Source of the DNA: Chromera velia
Lineage: Eukaryota; Sar; Chromeraceae
Reading direction: 5' to 3'
DNA: 64,000 nt
Assembly: GCA_018398765.1 (NCBI GenBank)
Contig: JAHBMJ010003607.1
Coordinates: 25,259 to 89,258 of the forward strand
Both the position numbers and the translations under genes were made by a program. This document shows positions 12,999 through 24,515 of this stretch, in pieces (positions within the stretch are counted from its first letter, which is position 1; each line of letters begins with the position of its first letter). The notes beneath the pieces are model-generated. The model worked only from the letters and a program-made list of their open reading frames with translations, was not told where the DNA came from and did no database searches.

Positions 12999-15900
12999 CT
13001 AGCTTTCTATTGTGCTCAATACTTCTCGCAGTGCCATGGTGAGGTAAGCAGACTTTGGGAGGGAACAGGAAAAGAGTAGGGCAGAGGAGCCTGACCCAAG
13101 CTGGGAGTCGTTTTCCTCTGCGTCAAGGCTGCTCTCGTCGCGCTGGTCTCCCTGCACCCCCATGGAGACGTCTAAAACAGCTTCGGCAGAGAGGGTCACG
13201 TGGGGCAGTCCACCCGGAGGTCCGGATAGGGGCTCCGATTCAATCCTCTGCGACCGCACCTCCGTCGCGTGCTGGGCGAGGAAAGGGGTGAGAAGCGGAT
13301 CGGAAGGGGAGCTCTCTCCCCCTGCTCCTGCCACTGTTTCAAGAGAAAGAGATCCCGAAGCCCCACCTGCCCCTGTTGTGGCATCTGTTTTCTCGTCTCT
13401 CTCCTGACGTGCGCAAATGTTGTCAACGTCTGACGCGAGCAGTGGTATCGTTGCGTTGGGTGCCTGCAGTCGATGAATGTGTGGAAAGATTCATCTGTTA
13501 GCCGCGCGTGTCGGCGACACATGTATATCCACGCACTCGAAGAGACACAGAGAAGTCAGTTACAGATAGAGAAACACTAGAACAGTCCAATCAGAGCCAC
13601 ACGAATGGAAACGTTCATCACTTTTCTGGTACAGCCTTGGTCGGCAAGCGGACATGTCCACATTGGCTTTTGAGTTCAGATTCGGAGCCACGCTCCTTGT
13701 CGGAAATGTTCGCTGCTACACGTGAGAAGAGCTTTCAGAGCAGTAAGTCCTCGCACATGCAGCGTTTCTTTCTTCTTCCTGTCTACGCAGGTAGCATTTG
13801 CCTCTTCGCTGTTCGTCTGAACCTGTTAATTAATTTTCTCGTTCGATCACGAGCTTAGAAGAATTGCCCGAATCAGCACAATCTTCGTCGTCCTTTTCTT
13901 GAAGTCATTTTCTGACCTGGTGCACGATCTGCCATCGCATGTCTTTGGGTTTGACGGCAATTCGACGGTATTCCCCGGAGAGGCTCGGCATGTCCTGTCT
14001 CAGACTCTGCATTCACGCATGAGACACCAGAATGAGAAAGGGAATTCAGGAGAAGATCACTGCAGCTAGTACACTCTCGATTGGTTGGAAGAAAACTCTT
14101 CACCCTGCCTGTCCTAGTCCGCTGCTGCACTGTCTTCCCACACGAACACCAAAACGGAACCAAATAGAAGGGAGCGGGGGAGAGGAGTGGAAAGAAAACA
14201 AAGAAAAGAGCACGAGGAGCGGAAGGGGTGCACTAGAAAGGAACAACCACTCCTTGCGATTTCCAAATGATTGAAGAAAGGCGTGGCGAGGACCCCCGCT
14301 TCCCTTCTATTGACTCGCCAAAGCAAAGGAAACGAACGAGCAACAAAAAACAAAGCTGAGAACGAAGGAATCATGGAGAACAGTACCAAAGAGGGGGGGG
14401 GACAGGAGGGATGGGGAAACGAGCCGATGCTGACTGAAAGACAATCATGAGGGAGGGAGGGAGGGAGGGACAGGCGGACTGACCTTCACCTGCTCCAGCT
14501 CGACTCCCAGACGGTTCCTCGAAGTGTTTGCATACACCTCACGGATCTGCCCTCCAAGGCAGGATGGGAACACGGCGGCATCTCCAGGCAGGGGGAGGAG
14601 AACATCGAAGAAGGAAAGCGTCGAGGCTTCTTCATCTGTCTCGACCAACCGAGGTGAAAAATTGTCATTCGGGACCGGCATTTTCTTCCCACCCTGCTCC
14701 TCCTCCTCCATCTCGTCGTCCTGCTCTGCAACCTCTCCCTGTTCAACCCCCCCTTCTCCTTCTCCTTCTCCGTCTCCCTCTACATCATCACCCCCGACGT
14801 TAGCCCCAGAAAACTCATCCACCCCTGAGGACGCAACCAGATCGCCTTTCAAGACCCTCGCGCCCCCCCTTTGAACTCTCTCGGCAAGTGCCTCATTGAA
14901 CAGCAGGCTCTGAGCAGCGTGCAGGTACAGACTCAAAGTCTGAAAGGGCAGCTTCTTCAAACATCCCAGCCAATCAAGCCCAGACGCCCGCGCAGACAGA
15001 AGCGTCCTTTCAATATGATACTGTCGAGGCAGACGTTCAAGAGCCGCAGCGGCATCCCGCGTCGACCTCCAGATCTCCAAACCACTCCGTGGATCTGCAC
15101 GCACTTGAGACTCCTCAATGTCACCCTGTCGTGCCTGTTTTGTCTCTCCCTCTCCTCTTCCCCTGAGCTTTGCCGCATCACCAATAATCAGGTCAAAGGC
15201 GTTTTCCCAATCCTGCCTCAGCAGGGCAGCCCCGATATCGAACGTTCGAATTTCATCCGAAGTCCCAAACCTCTGCAAACCGAAAAAATTCAAAAAACCC
15301 CTCTCACGAAGGGAGCTCATTGCATCATCAACCACATTCTCTAAAGCCCCCCTTTGTCGCTCTCCACCCCCCCCCTTCCCCCCCTCCCATGCTGGGAGTG
15401 AAAGTCCCCGCAAGGCTATTCGGAAGTGGTTCCCTTGCAGATCCCCCAGACGCAGAACCTCATTTGAGTAACCCATAGATTCTGCGTGAAGCCCTCGGGG
15501 CCACCTGCACACACTCACACTCACTCAGTCACTCAGCCAGTCACTCAGCCAGTCACTCAGGCAGGCAGGCAGGCAGGCAGGCAGGTAAGCAGGTGGAAGA
15601 CACGGGCAGACAAACAATGTAAAAAAACAAGTGTGCACGTAAGGGCACAGCAAAACAGACAACCCTCGGGAGGATCGCAAGCTCACTCTCTCTGTCTCTC
15701 TCTTTACCATCAATAACTGCGCGGTCACACGAACATGGAAACCCCACTCTGGAGATCTCACGTGACACTGACAGACCTCCTATCCATACGTGCGTGCCTT
15801 AGCCTCTCCTCACTGAGCCGATGGCAGCACAACGCCTGCACAGTGACTGCTCTTTTGTCTTTGGACCCCGCGAACGTGAAGCAACGAGATCCCCTGCCAC

Positions 15901-17916
15901 AGCAAGTCGACAGAGTATTCACTGCGTCATGAGTGGACCAATCGGATTTCCACACAAGAAAGTGGAGGTAGTTCGGTCGGTCCCCGGGCCACCGTTCTCT
16001 GTCCTGATCTCGTGCTTTCTGGTATGCAGTCCGCACACGCCCCCCACGCCCTCCCCTGCCCCTTTGTGCCCCCCTTCCCCGTCCTCTTCCTCTACCACCC
16101 CTCCCTCCGAATCCTTCGTCTTCCCCCTGAGCTCCCTCGCCTTCAGGGGGGGCTTCGTCCTTGGGCTTCGGAAATCCGAGAGCGTCCAGACATGTGCGTT
16201 TCGCAAACACGCGCATGACTTTCCCACCTGCTGCTTGAAGTTGTCTCCGTCTGTCCTCATCCCCCCCCGCTTCCCTCTGCCAGCAAGCGGGAGCCCACTC
16301 TGGCCACTGTCTCTCTTCCTCTCCTTCTCCCCCGCCTTGAGCTTCTTCAAAAAGCGAGAGATCGAAGTCTTTGGTATCTGAATTGAGAAAGAAGAGATGC
16401 TCCCGCACGGCTTCGTGCATCCTCTTTCGCACATCCTTTCTGGCTGCATTCTTTTCCTTCTCATCTTGCATCCCCATGCAAGCATCGTAACGGCCTATCA
16501 GGATGATCGGAGACGGTTCAACCGCCTCCGTCTCCCCAGATTGTTCCCCTGAAAAGCTCACACTGCCACCACCCCCTCCAGTCTCTTTCGTTTCCTGAGA
16601 CGACGCTTTCTTTCTGCTCGGGGCCGCACAGCCGAGTGTTCGGATGAAAGATTCAAGAGCTTCAACATCCGACTCCAGGAACGGACCACCACCTCCGCAG
16701 AGCGTCTGTCTCAAATCGGACGAGAAAGAAAAATCGGGACGGCAAAAAGCTGCGGAGTATAGCACGGGCGGCGGAGGGAAAGTTATTCATTGTATGATGG
16801 ATTTTCAGGTCAATTGGCAACGAGGACTGCTGCTTTGTTCGTTCTGAGTTTTTCCTAAGGAAAAGAAATGTTTTTAAAGAAATTCCAAATTCGTGACACC
16901 GCCCGCAAGGAGTCAAAGGGAAGGTGTGAGAAGAGAGAACAACCGCATCAATGAAACTTAATTTCATTCCGAATGCAGAAAGTGTTCAAGATTGACCGAC
17001 CTGCCCCGCTTTCCGTGTTTCTCTTCTCTTCAATTTCCAGAGCCACCTCTTCTCTCGACAGTACGGACTGAAGATGAAGAATCTGTCCATCCTTCGAGAT
17101 CTCATGCACGTGAAAGTCCTCAAACCTATGCTTGAATACCCCCCGAAAACCACCGCTCTCACCGGAGGGCCGAAGGAACCCCCGGATCCCGACGGATTTC
17201 TCCAGAAGCGAAAGTCTGTCTGACATGCCGGCACGCCATTTTCGCTTTATCTGCCGACGACTGTCTTTCTCCCCCGACTCAACATCCCCCCCTTTCTCCC
17301 CTTCCAGAGGAGACGGAGACGGAGACGCCCTGTCCATCCCCTGAGACAAAGAGCAGGCCAAGGGGGCGACACTACGGGAGCAGCCCGTTGGTATCCGTGC
17401 CTCTTGACCTGATCCAGAAAAGGTGAACCCGTGCACCGAAGTTTTAAAGAGAGTGCAGACGGCAAGACTGAACAGGACCCAGATTCTATGGTTCTCTTGT
17501 TTGAACGGACAAGTTTTGTGCATGTCTCCCGACACCAGCAGCGACCAACCGCCACCGAACCGTCTTCCTCTGTCGTGCCTGTCTCTCACGCGAAAGCTGG
17601 AAACAGGTTTTCTCGCACAAAAGTCTAATTCTTCAGCTTCGATTTTGCCACATTGAGAGCCATTAAGAGTCGGAGGAGTTATCCCGCAAGGAGATGAGTC
17701 AAATCTGAGTTTGAGGCCATCACCATTCGTATGCATGGCAGCAGTCTCATCGCCGTCTCCGCGTGACACAGCCGTCTCCGCAAAGAGACCGTCTACGACA
17801 ACACATTGAAGTCTCTCAATTTTCAGATCTGAACGAACAATGCCATTTTGCATCATTTTGCCATCTGTCAGACAGCGGTCGCTGACGCTATGTTTGAGAT
17901 TTTTTTCAGAGAGCAT
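12999..17916 (-). CDS. TruD/PUS7-family tRNA pseudouridine synthase
   Basis: Catalyses isomerisation of uridine to pseudouridine in tRNA and perhaps other RNAs. Exons in transcription order: 17916-17001, 16749-15777, 15504-14490, 14006-13917, 13463-12999. Phases match at all four junctions (1, 2, 0, 0), giving 1152 residues. Motifs run in family order: GFRGVFKHRFEDFHVHEI in exon 1; AGSKDKRAVTVQ with the catalytic Asp near residue 603; GFLNFFGLQRFG; SLSGEYRRIAVKP in the short 90-base exon; IPLLASDVDNI; and terminal LPKSAYLTMALREVL. It is much longer than bacterial TruD because of acidic and RGG-rich insertions. A second in-frame ATG at 17523 (residue 132) is followed by HRIWVLFSLAVCTLF and VHGF, resembling a signal peptide with a plastid transit-peptide Phe. 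Translation from it would give 1021 residues, possibly plastid-targeted. Family assignment is firm; localisation is inference. Confidence 0.88.
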
Positions 17917-18077
17917 TATTCACCTGACACGCCTTCTTTGTCAGGTTTCTGTGTACAGTCGTCGTTTGCACCATCATCCTAATCGTTACGCTTATAGAAT
18001 TCTTTCATTCCTCCATGCCCTTTTCAACTTTCGAGTTCTGTGAGAGTCTGAACTGAAAGTGAGTCATCTCATCACCC
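17524..18077. promoter_or_regulatory. Shared upstream region of TruD and AlkB-like genes
   Basis: The two genes are transcribed away from each other. Only 161 bases separate the ATGs if TruD starts at 17916, or 554 if it starts at 17523. A bidirectional promoter is inferred from geometry; no TATA box or defined motif was identified. Confidence 0.4.
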
Positions 18078-18970
18078 ATGTCGACGGGAACGACGCTCAA
18101 GAGTGCACCAGCGAAGGGTCGCTGGCGCAAGGACAAACGAACGTCTGCGCAGGAGGCCGCTGGAGACCCCAGTGCCACCAACTGTGGGGCGACCGGGCAG
18201 ACGGTGCCAGAAAAAGAAAAAGAGAATGCAGCGAGTCGGTATGCAGTGCGGATGATGAGGGGCGAATTCGCAATGACTGACGGCAAGGTCAGTACGTTTC
18301 TGTGTGCTCTCTTGTATGGGGAATCGAGGGCCAGCTCATGCTTCGATCTGCTGTTTTGTGAGTTTCTGCATCGACAGAGGTTGAGCGTAAAAAGGCGTGA
18401 AGAGACGGGCATGCAACAGACACACAGAGAGTGTTGGACAGACAGGCGGAAAGACTGAAGAAATTCATGGTGCTGTGGACGGCTGCAGAATACTTTGTCG
18501 GTCATGTGGTCCGTCTAAGCATGTCCAGCTGGGTCGCTGCTGCCTCGTCTGGAATCGCACGATGAATGTCGCACGATGGACCCCGAAACAACGTTATCAT
18601 ATTTGCTCTCTCAGTATGTCCGCGGTCACGCAGTCTGAGTTGATCTTCTCTCCTGGCTGGTCAGATCAGGTCGCAATATCAACAATGAACATGACGAAGC
18701 AATAGAGCGGCAGAATTAATATGCACACGCAATGAGAACGTACGTGCAGCTGAACAGCGACGTGTTCTGTGCCCTCACGGGGGGGTCCATCTACCTTCCT
18801 GGTTTCTTTTGCGATTCCGGAGACCTCTCTTTGTTCGAGCGGCTTCAGGCGGACATAGAGAGATACGCAGACGGGGCGGGAGGAGACGGGGAGGCGGAGG
18901 GCGGGGATGCAGAGACGAAGAAGGGGAAGGGACTGATGGAATACTCCAAACACATGAAACAGTCAGTCGG

Positions 18971-19024
<54 letters not shown>

Positions 19025-19107
19025 TTTTCCTTCCTTCCTTCCTTCCTTCCTTCCTTCCTTCCTTCCTTCCCTTCCTTCCTTCCTTCCTTCCTTTCTTCCT
19101 TCCCTTC

Positions 19108-19193
<86 letters not shown>

Positions 19194-20662
19194 CTAGTTT
19201 GTTTGTTTGTTTGTTTGTCAGCAAGAGAATCAGTCACTCAGTTAGGCAGTAGGATGGGTGCGGGGGGGAGGAGAGAAGAGCAGAAGTGTCGTTCGATGAC
19301 GTTGTTCCTTTTGCGCTGACCGGCCCAGTGCGTAAGGAATGCCTTTGGCGTCGTTCTCTCTTCGCCTCTCTCTCTCTGTCGCTCTCTCTCTCTCTCTCTC
19401 TCTGTGAGTGTGTGTGTGTGTGAGAGAGAGAGGGAGAGAGAGAGTGCATTTGCTACCTGTCTCAGGATCCCGTCCCAAGCCCGCTCTCTGTCTACCTGCC
19501 TTGTTGTCCGAAAGAAAGGAAAAAGACGCTATCCAGTCAATCCGTCTGTCTCCTTCAGATGTGCGTATCGATACATGCAGGTGTGTGTTTGTTTGTTTGG
19601 TTGTTTGTTTGTTTGTTTGTTTGTGTGGCAGTCGAGTGAGTGAGTGACCTTATCGACCCCCTCGATCGATGCATGTCTGTGTATGCAGTGAGAATCCCGA
19701 CTTCAGCGCTGCCTTCCAGGAAATAACGGAGAAGCTGGCTGAGTATTTCGACCTCCGGATTTTGGCTACCAGACTGAGTGAGTGATTGAGCCTCTGTCTG
19801 ACCTGACGTAGAGTAGGCGAAGGGGTGCGTGCATGAGTGAGTGAGTGAGTGAGCATGCTTTCACATCAAGTACCTCTCTCGGTCGGCATTTGTCCGTCTG
19901 TCCCTGCGTGTACTGGAGGGACCCAATGGGCGTCTGTGAACATTCATTCACAGCGGCACCTGGAGCCTTTACTCTGGCCGGGATTTATCCAGGCTTTGGC
20001 CACCCCTTAGTATCCAAAGTTTCTTTTCGTGCCACATCCTGCATGTGCAGCTGGACAGAGCACTTCATTGCTTCAATAAGATGTCACAGCGTAAATACAC
20101 ACACTCCACAAGTTTGATCAGAAAGGCGAAATCATGTTCTTAGAACACTAACATGATCGCCCGTTTCAAAAAGTGTTGTGTGCGGGTTGCTTTTTGCTGC
20201 ACACAGTCGGTGTTCCAGGAAAACTATGCACGTTTGATTGTCTTGCGCTGACACAGAGAAACGGCCCGTGCTGCTGTCTTGCCCTTACAGTCCTTTGTCT
20301 TTGTCCATTTTGTCCATCCATCCGTCCGTCCTTTGATGCTTCTCTCAGACTTCTACCGGGATGGGAGCGACTGGAAACCCTTCCATCACGACAGTCACGC
20401 GTTTGGAGACAAGGAGGAGGACTTCACTGCGGGGGCATCCTTCGGTTCGTCGAGAGAGCTGCAGTTTCTCCATCCCCCATCCGGTCAGACCTTCTCATTT
20501 CCCCAAAAGAACGGAGACGTGTTTGCCTTCACGAAGGAACTGAACAGAAAGTTTCAGCACGGCGTTCCGCGGGCCTCTGGGGGAAGAGTGGGGCCACGGA
20601 TTTCAATTATCGTCTGGGGTCAGCGGAAGTCCCTCAATTCGCGGAACGGAGGGAGCAAGTAG
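18078..20662 (+). CDS. AlkB-like 2-oxoglutarate/Fe(II)-dependent dioxygenase
   Basis: Predicted oxidative demethylase of nucleic acid or protein, using Fe(II) and 2-oxoglutarate. Exons 18078-18287, 18750-18961, 19689-19777 and 20349-20662 join in phases 0, 2 and 1 to give 274 residues. The joins restore the family segment TRL-NFYRDGSDWKPFHHD, with the NFYRDGSDW part at 171-179. Iron ligands are the HxD at H183/D185 and H241 in FQHGVP. R254 in GPRISI is the expected 2-oxoglutarate-binding Arg. GSIYLPGFF near the start of exon 2 is the usual N-terminal strand of AlkB homologues. The first 70 residues, rich in Lys, Thr and Ala, match nothing I recognise, and the first exon is the least certain part. 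It sits head to head with TruD. Substrate cannot be inferred; DNA repair, RNA m1A/m6A removal and tRNA modification all remain possible. Confidence 0.85.
18970..19195 (+). repeat. (CTTT)n/(CCTT)n microsatellite in AlkB-like gene intron 2
   Basis: About 225 bases of TTTC and TTCC repeats start just after the donor at 18962. A (TTTG)n run follows at about 19198-19218. Confidence 0.95.
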
Positions 20663-22956
20663 GGCGATCGAGTGCATGACCTGTTGATCAATCGATCGAG
20701 GTCGAATTAATGAGAATGGATCCGTAGAAAAAAAAAAGCTTAACATTAAACGTCGTAATAAACGATCAACTAGAAAAGTGAGTCAAATCGGTGTTCAAAC
20801 CAACGGAGAAAAACGTTAGAAAAAACTGGAGAAAAAATGATCCAGAAAATCATGTAATCTGAGTCGATCATTTTGAATAAGTAATGAGTCATAATAATGA
20901 CCACACTTTTATTACAGTTACTGTGTTATGAAAAAACGAGACATAGAATGAACAGCTCTCCTAGGCGTTGGCTAAAGCTCTCTAGATCCAAATTATATCA
21001 TTCGGTTTTTAACTTTAATAATCTTAAATTGCACCATAAAATTTTGAATCGAAGATAAATTTTTGAACTGTCCCGCACTGTCATCAAAGCATGTGTCATG
21101 CAGTTAGTCTCTCTACGTTTTATGTGTTTTTTAAAAAATGAATAAAACTTAACACATATCTAACGTTAGATTTAATATGGTGCTAATTCGGTTTCCATTA
21201 GCCGAGCCATTGGCCTGTATGAAAGCGTCTAATAGTGTTTAGTTGGTGTCCAATAGAATACGTTTTCTACGAAAAACTCTAATACTAAGGAAGCTTCGGC
21301 TATCATTAGCCTACTAAAAGAAAACCGTCATTATACTACCGTTATTACTTCATAAACAATTTAGTATAATCATTATACTAATATATATTATTACTCCCAA
21401 CCTTAATTAACGCTGGAAGCCCAGAAATAGACTGTCAAGCTAAGACTGATAGCGATGGACTCGGGGTATAATGTATTAAATATAATGATGATGATGAGTA
21501 TTATCGGAGTATACTATGTTGACTCAGGCTGAAACGACCTAAACTGAGATCGACTCGAGATGAGCCGAGGCTCGACTTGCACGCGCATGAGCATTGCCAG
21601 TTTTTAAAAGGACAACTTGAAAAACAGACTGTCTTTGTGAAGAATTAGAGCAAAACAAACCAGAAATGAAGATTGACAGGCTGCGTGCGAAGTGTGGGTT
21701 GCATGGGTTGGCCAAGCCTTGCTGCAAGACCCCTGCATGGGCCCTGTGAACCCCCCTCCTCTTTTCCGTATAAAATGATCATGATTAGAATCACGATCTG
21801 CCGCCCCCCCCCCCACACACAGAGCAGGGCCTAGTGCTACTAGGTCCACACAGGCGCCGTCGATCGCAATTTGTCCACTTCCCCGGCCCCCTTCTCTTTG
21901 ACCACTGGGTGGCAAAAACTGTCGAGTGCGCACTGCAGCCCCTTCCTTCGCGTGTTTCTTCAATCCCCAAAAACTCAGCAATGTATGCATTCATAACCGC
22001 AATTCCAAGAAATGTGTAAGAAAAATAAATTGCTCGCTCGTCACGCAAGCTTCGACACAGGCACCGGCAGCATGGAAGGGCAAATAATGAGAGCGGACAC
22101 TTAATTCAGTGACAAGATCAGTCAACTTGAAGAAGTGTCAGGAAGAAAAGAGACGCGTTCATCCATAGAAAAAGAGTGCATGCACCGCGATTGAGAAAAC
22201 GACCCTGGACCGACCCCCTATTCACTCCTCCAAATGGATTCGCAACCAAGCACTGCTCATCACTCAAATCAACTGAGCTTGTCACTGCCATTTCAGTCAG
22301 TCAGGAGCAGCCAGGGAGAGAAGAGAGAGAAAGAGTAGGTTTACAGAGTAGGTTTACATCGACACGCCACCACCCCAATAAGCTTCTTCATCAATGGCGA
22401 GAAAAGAACACAAAAGGAGAGAAAAAGGAAAACAAAGACACAAACAAGCATCGAGGGACGGAGAGTGCCGGTGAAAAGAAAACAGTTTCGCCGGACAACG
22501 CCCTTTTTCCCGGTCCCCTTTTCTCTTCACCACATGCACGCCAGGACGAATCGGCCAATTTGGATGACATGTACAAACGGCAGGCATGCGTGGATCATTC
22601 AGCAAGAAAGGAAGGATGTATTGAAGGATGGAAAGGGGTTGCCGTGACGACACTTCCCAAAAGAACGTCGGGAGGGACTGGACCTTCAGAGAACAGAAAA
22701 GAAGAGACAGGCAGCTGGCACACACACAGAGCCACAGGAACAGGGAACACGCGTGCGCTGATTGCTCGTCTGACTCAGTGAAAGGAAATGGGAGCACTTG
22801 AGGGAGAATCGCAGCCTTGCACCCGGCTGCACGTCACTGCTACGAAATGGACCGCCAAATCTCTCTCTCTCTTCTTGACGCATTTCCCCTTTTTTCCATT
22901 TTACCCATCCCTCGTGTGGCACTGGCACCTGTGCAGTCCAGCGCGCTCTCTCTCTT

Positions 22957-23004
<48 letters not shown>

Positions 23005-24515
23005 TCTTTCTCTTGCTGTCTTGCTGCTCTCTCCTTAGCTCTTCTCTTTCTCTCTCCCTCCACCTCTCTCTCTGTGTGTAGGTGTGTGGTTGTGTGAGTG
23101 TGTGTTGCATCATCGTTATTCATGTGAACGCAGGCGTGTGTGTCTCAACTGACCGAGCCAGTACTGACCCATGCAGTTTATCCGTATATACAATCATTGG
23201 CTTTCATTGCGAAAAGTTCCCTCCCTCATCGATGCACAATTTTCCATTCACACGTTCTTCTCACAGTGTGCATGGTGCTTTTTGGGTGGAGTCGACCGTC
23301 AGTCTTCCTTTTGGTCCGCTCCTCCAGGCAGGCGGGGTTCCTTACTTCCTCAATTGTTGGCTGATGTCTCGACAGGTCGTGTGACTCTCTCCCGCTTGAT
23401 GGCTGAGAATGGGGGTGCACGGGGATGAAGAAAGTTGCCCCACACAGCTAGCTCGATGAGCTCCAGCGCGCAGAAGAAGCGCATACAGCACAGATCGAGC
23501 TGACATGACAATGTAAAACTAATTCGAATTAAAAAACAAAACTCCTGCCCTCCATGCAGCATGTAGATCCATCGACTCATGGATAAAAAATGGGGATGCA
23601 CGTAGATCCATCGGCTCATGGATAAAAAATGGGGATGCACATTCCTATTTCTCTCTCTCATGTCTCTCGCACTGTCAACAGAAGCATAGTCAGAGGAAGG
23701 AAAGCGGATTGAGGAAAGGAAAGAATGGGAGGAAACGACTACTTCAAGAGCACATTCCGTCAACACATGCCACAAAGAGGGGTAGAAAGAGACCATGCGC
23801 AGTGAGAGTGAAAGAATTAATACCCTCCCTAGCTCTTCCCTCACGACAGGGATGTCATTGCAACGTTCACGCATGCATGCGAAGTGCCCCCATGTGAACG
23901 CGAACGGACCTACAGAGAGGAGTGACGATCGAGCAGGATCGACGTTTGTTGTTTCTTTTCTTCTAATGCGAGGTCCTTCAAGATGCATGCATGCCGAGAA
24001 AGAGACACAAAGGAAAGTAGGAAGAGGGAAACACAAAGGGAAAGATGGAGAGACAGCAGAAAAAGACGTACGACGAAATTCATGCATGCATGAAATTCCT
24101 GTCCCTTCCTTGGCACTTTCTTTGCTCTGTACGACGTGAACGTTACGGCAATGAAATGATTCCAGTCAGTTTTCCCGTTTCTTTTGCATTTCTTCTCTAT
24201 CATGCCGATCGATCTTGCTTTGGAGTGCTCTGCGGTTTCATTTCAATACGTCTATTCACTCATACAGCTGAGTAGGTGCCTTGCACATGCTTTTGAAGTA
24301 TGGGGGGGACTCGAAAAAAGGTCGCCATCTGAGCTCTCTCTCAGACTGCATGACAGCGTATGCTCAGCTCCCAAACCGACTACCACTATAAATTTGATGA
24401 GTGAGATCGAATTTTACGATTTCGAAAAGGGACTGCGAGACAGGGCGGAGTGATGACGTACTGTCTTCAGAAAGGGGGTGCGATTCTGTGTCCCAACGAA
24501 ACACAGCATTCATAC
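20663..24515. other. Intergenic region without a supportable gene
   Basis: 20700-21540 is AT-rich and non-coding. 21540-24515 is GC-richer and contains several reading frames of 60-245 codons on both strands, but they lack domain-like composition, overlap repeats or need non-ATG starts. A (CT)n tract lies at about 22950-23003, and a 39-bp unit containing GGATAAAAAATGGGGATGCA is repeated in tandem at about 23562-23640. Confidence 0.6.
23562..23640 (+). repeat. 39-bp tandem duplication
   Basis: Two copies differ by one base (CGACTCATGG versus CGGCTCATGG). The repeat accounts for an internal peptide duplication in an otherwise unconvincing minus-strand reading frame. Confidence 0.85.

Noticed and set aside
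21604-22048. Overlapping minus-strand frames near 21.6-22.0 kb
   Set aside because: Short, contain poly-Gly from a G run, and have no recognisable motif.
22176-22781. 201-codon plus-strand frame rich in Lys, Glu and Thr
   Set aside because: No domain, overlaps purine-rich low-complexity sequence, and no splice partners that improve it.
23350-24087. 245-codon minus-strand frame
   Set aside because: Includes a peptide duplication caused by a 39-bp tandem repeat; composition is not protein-like and no family matches.
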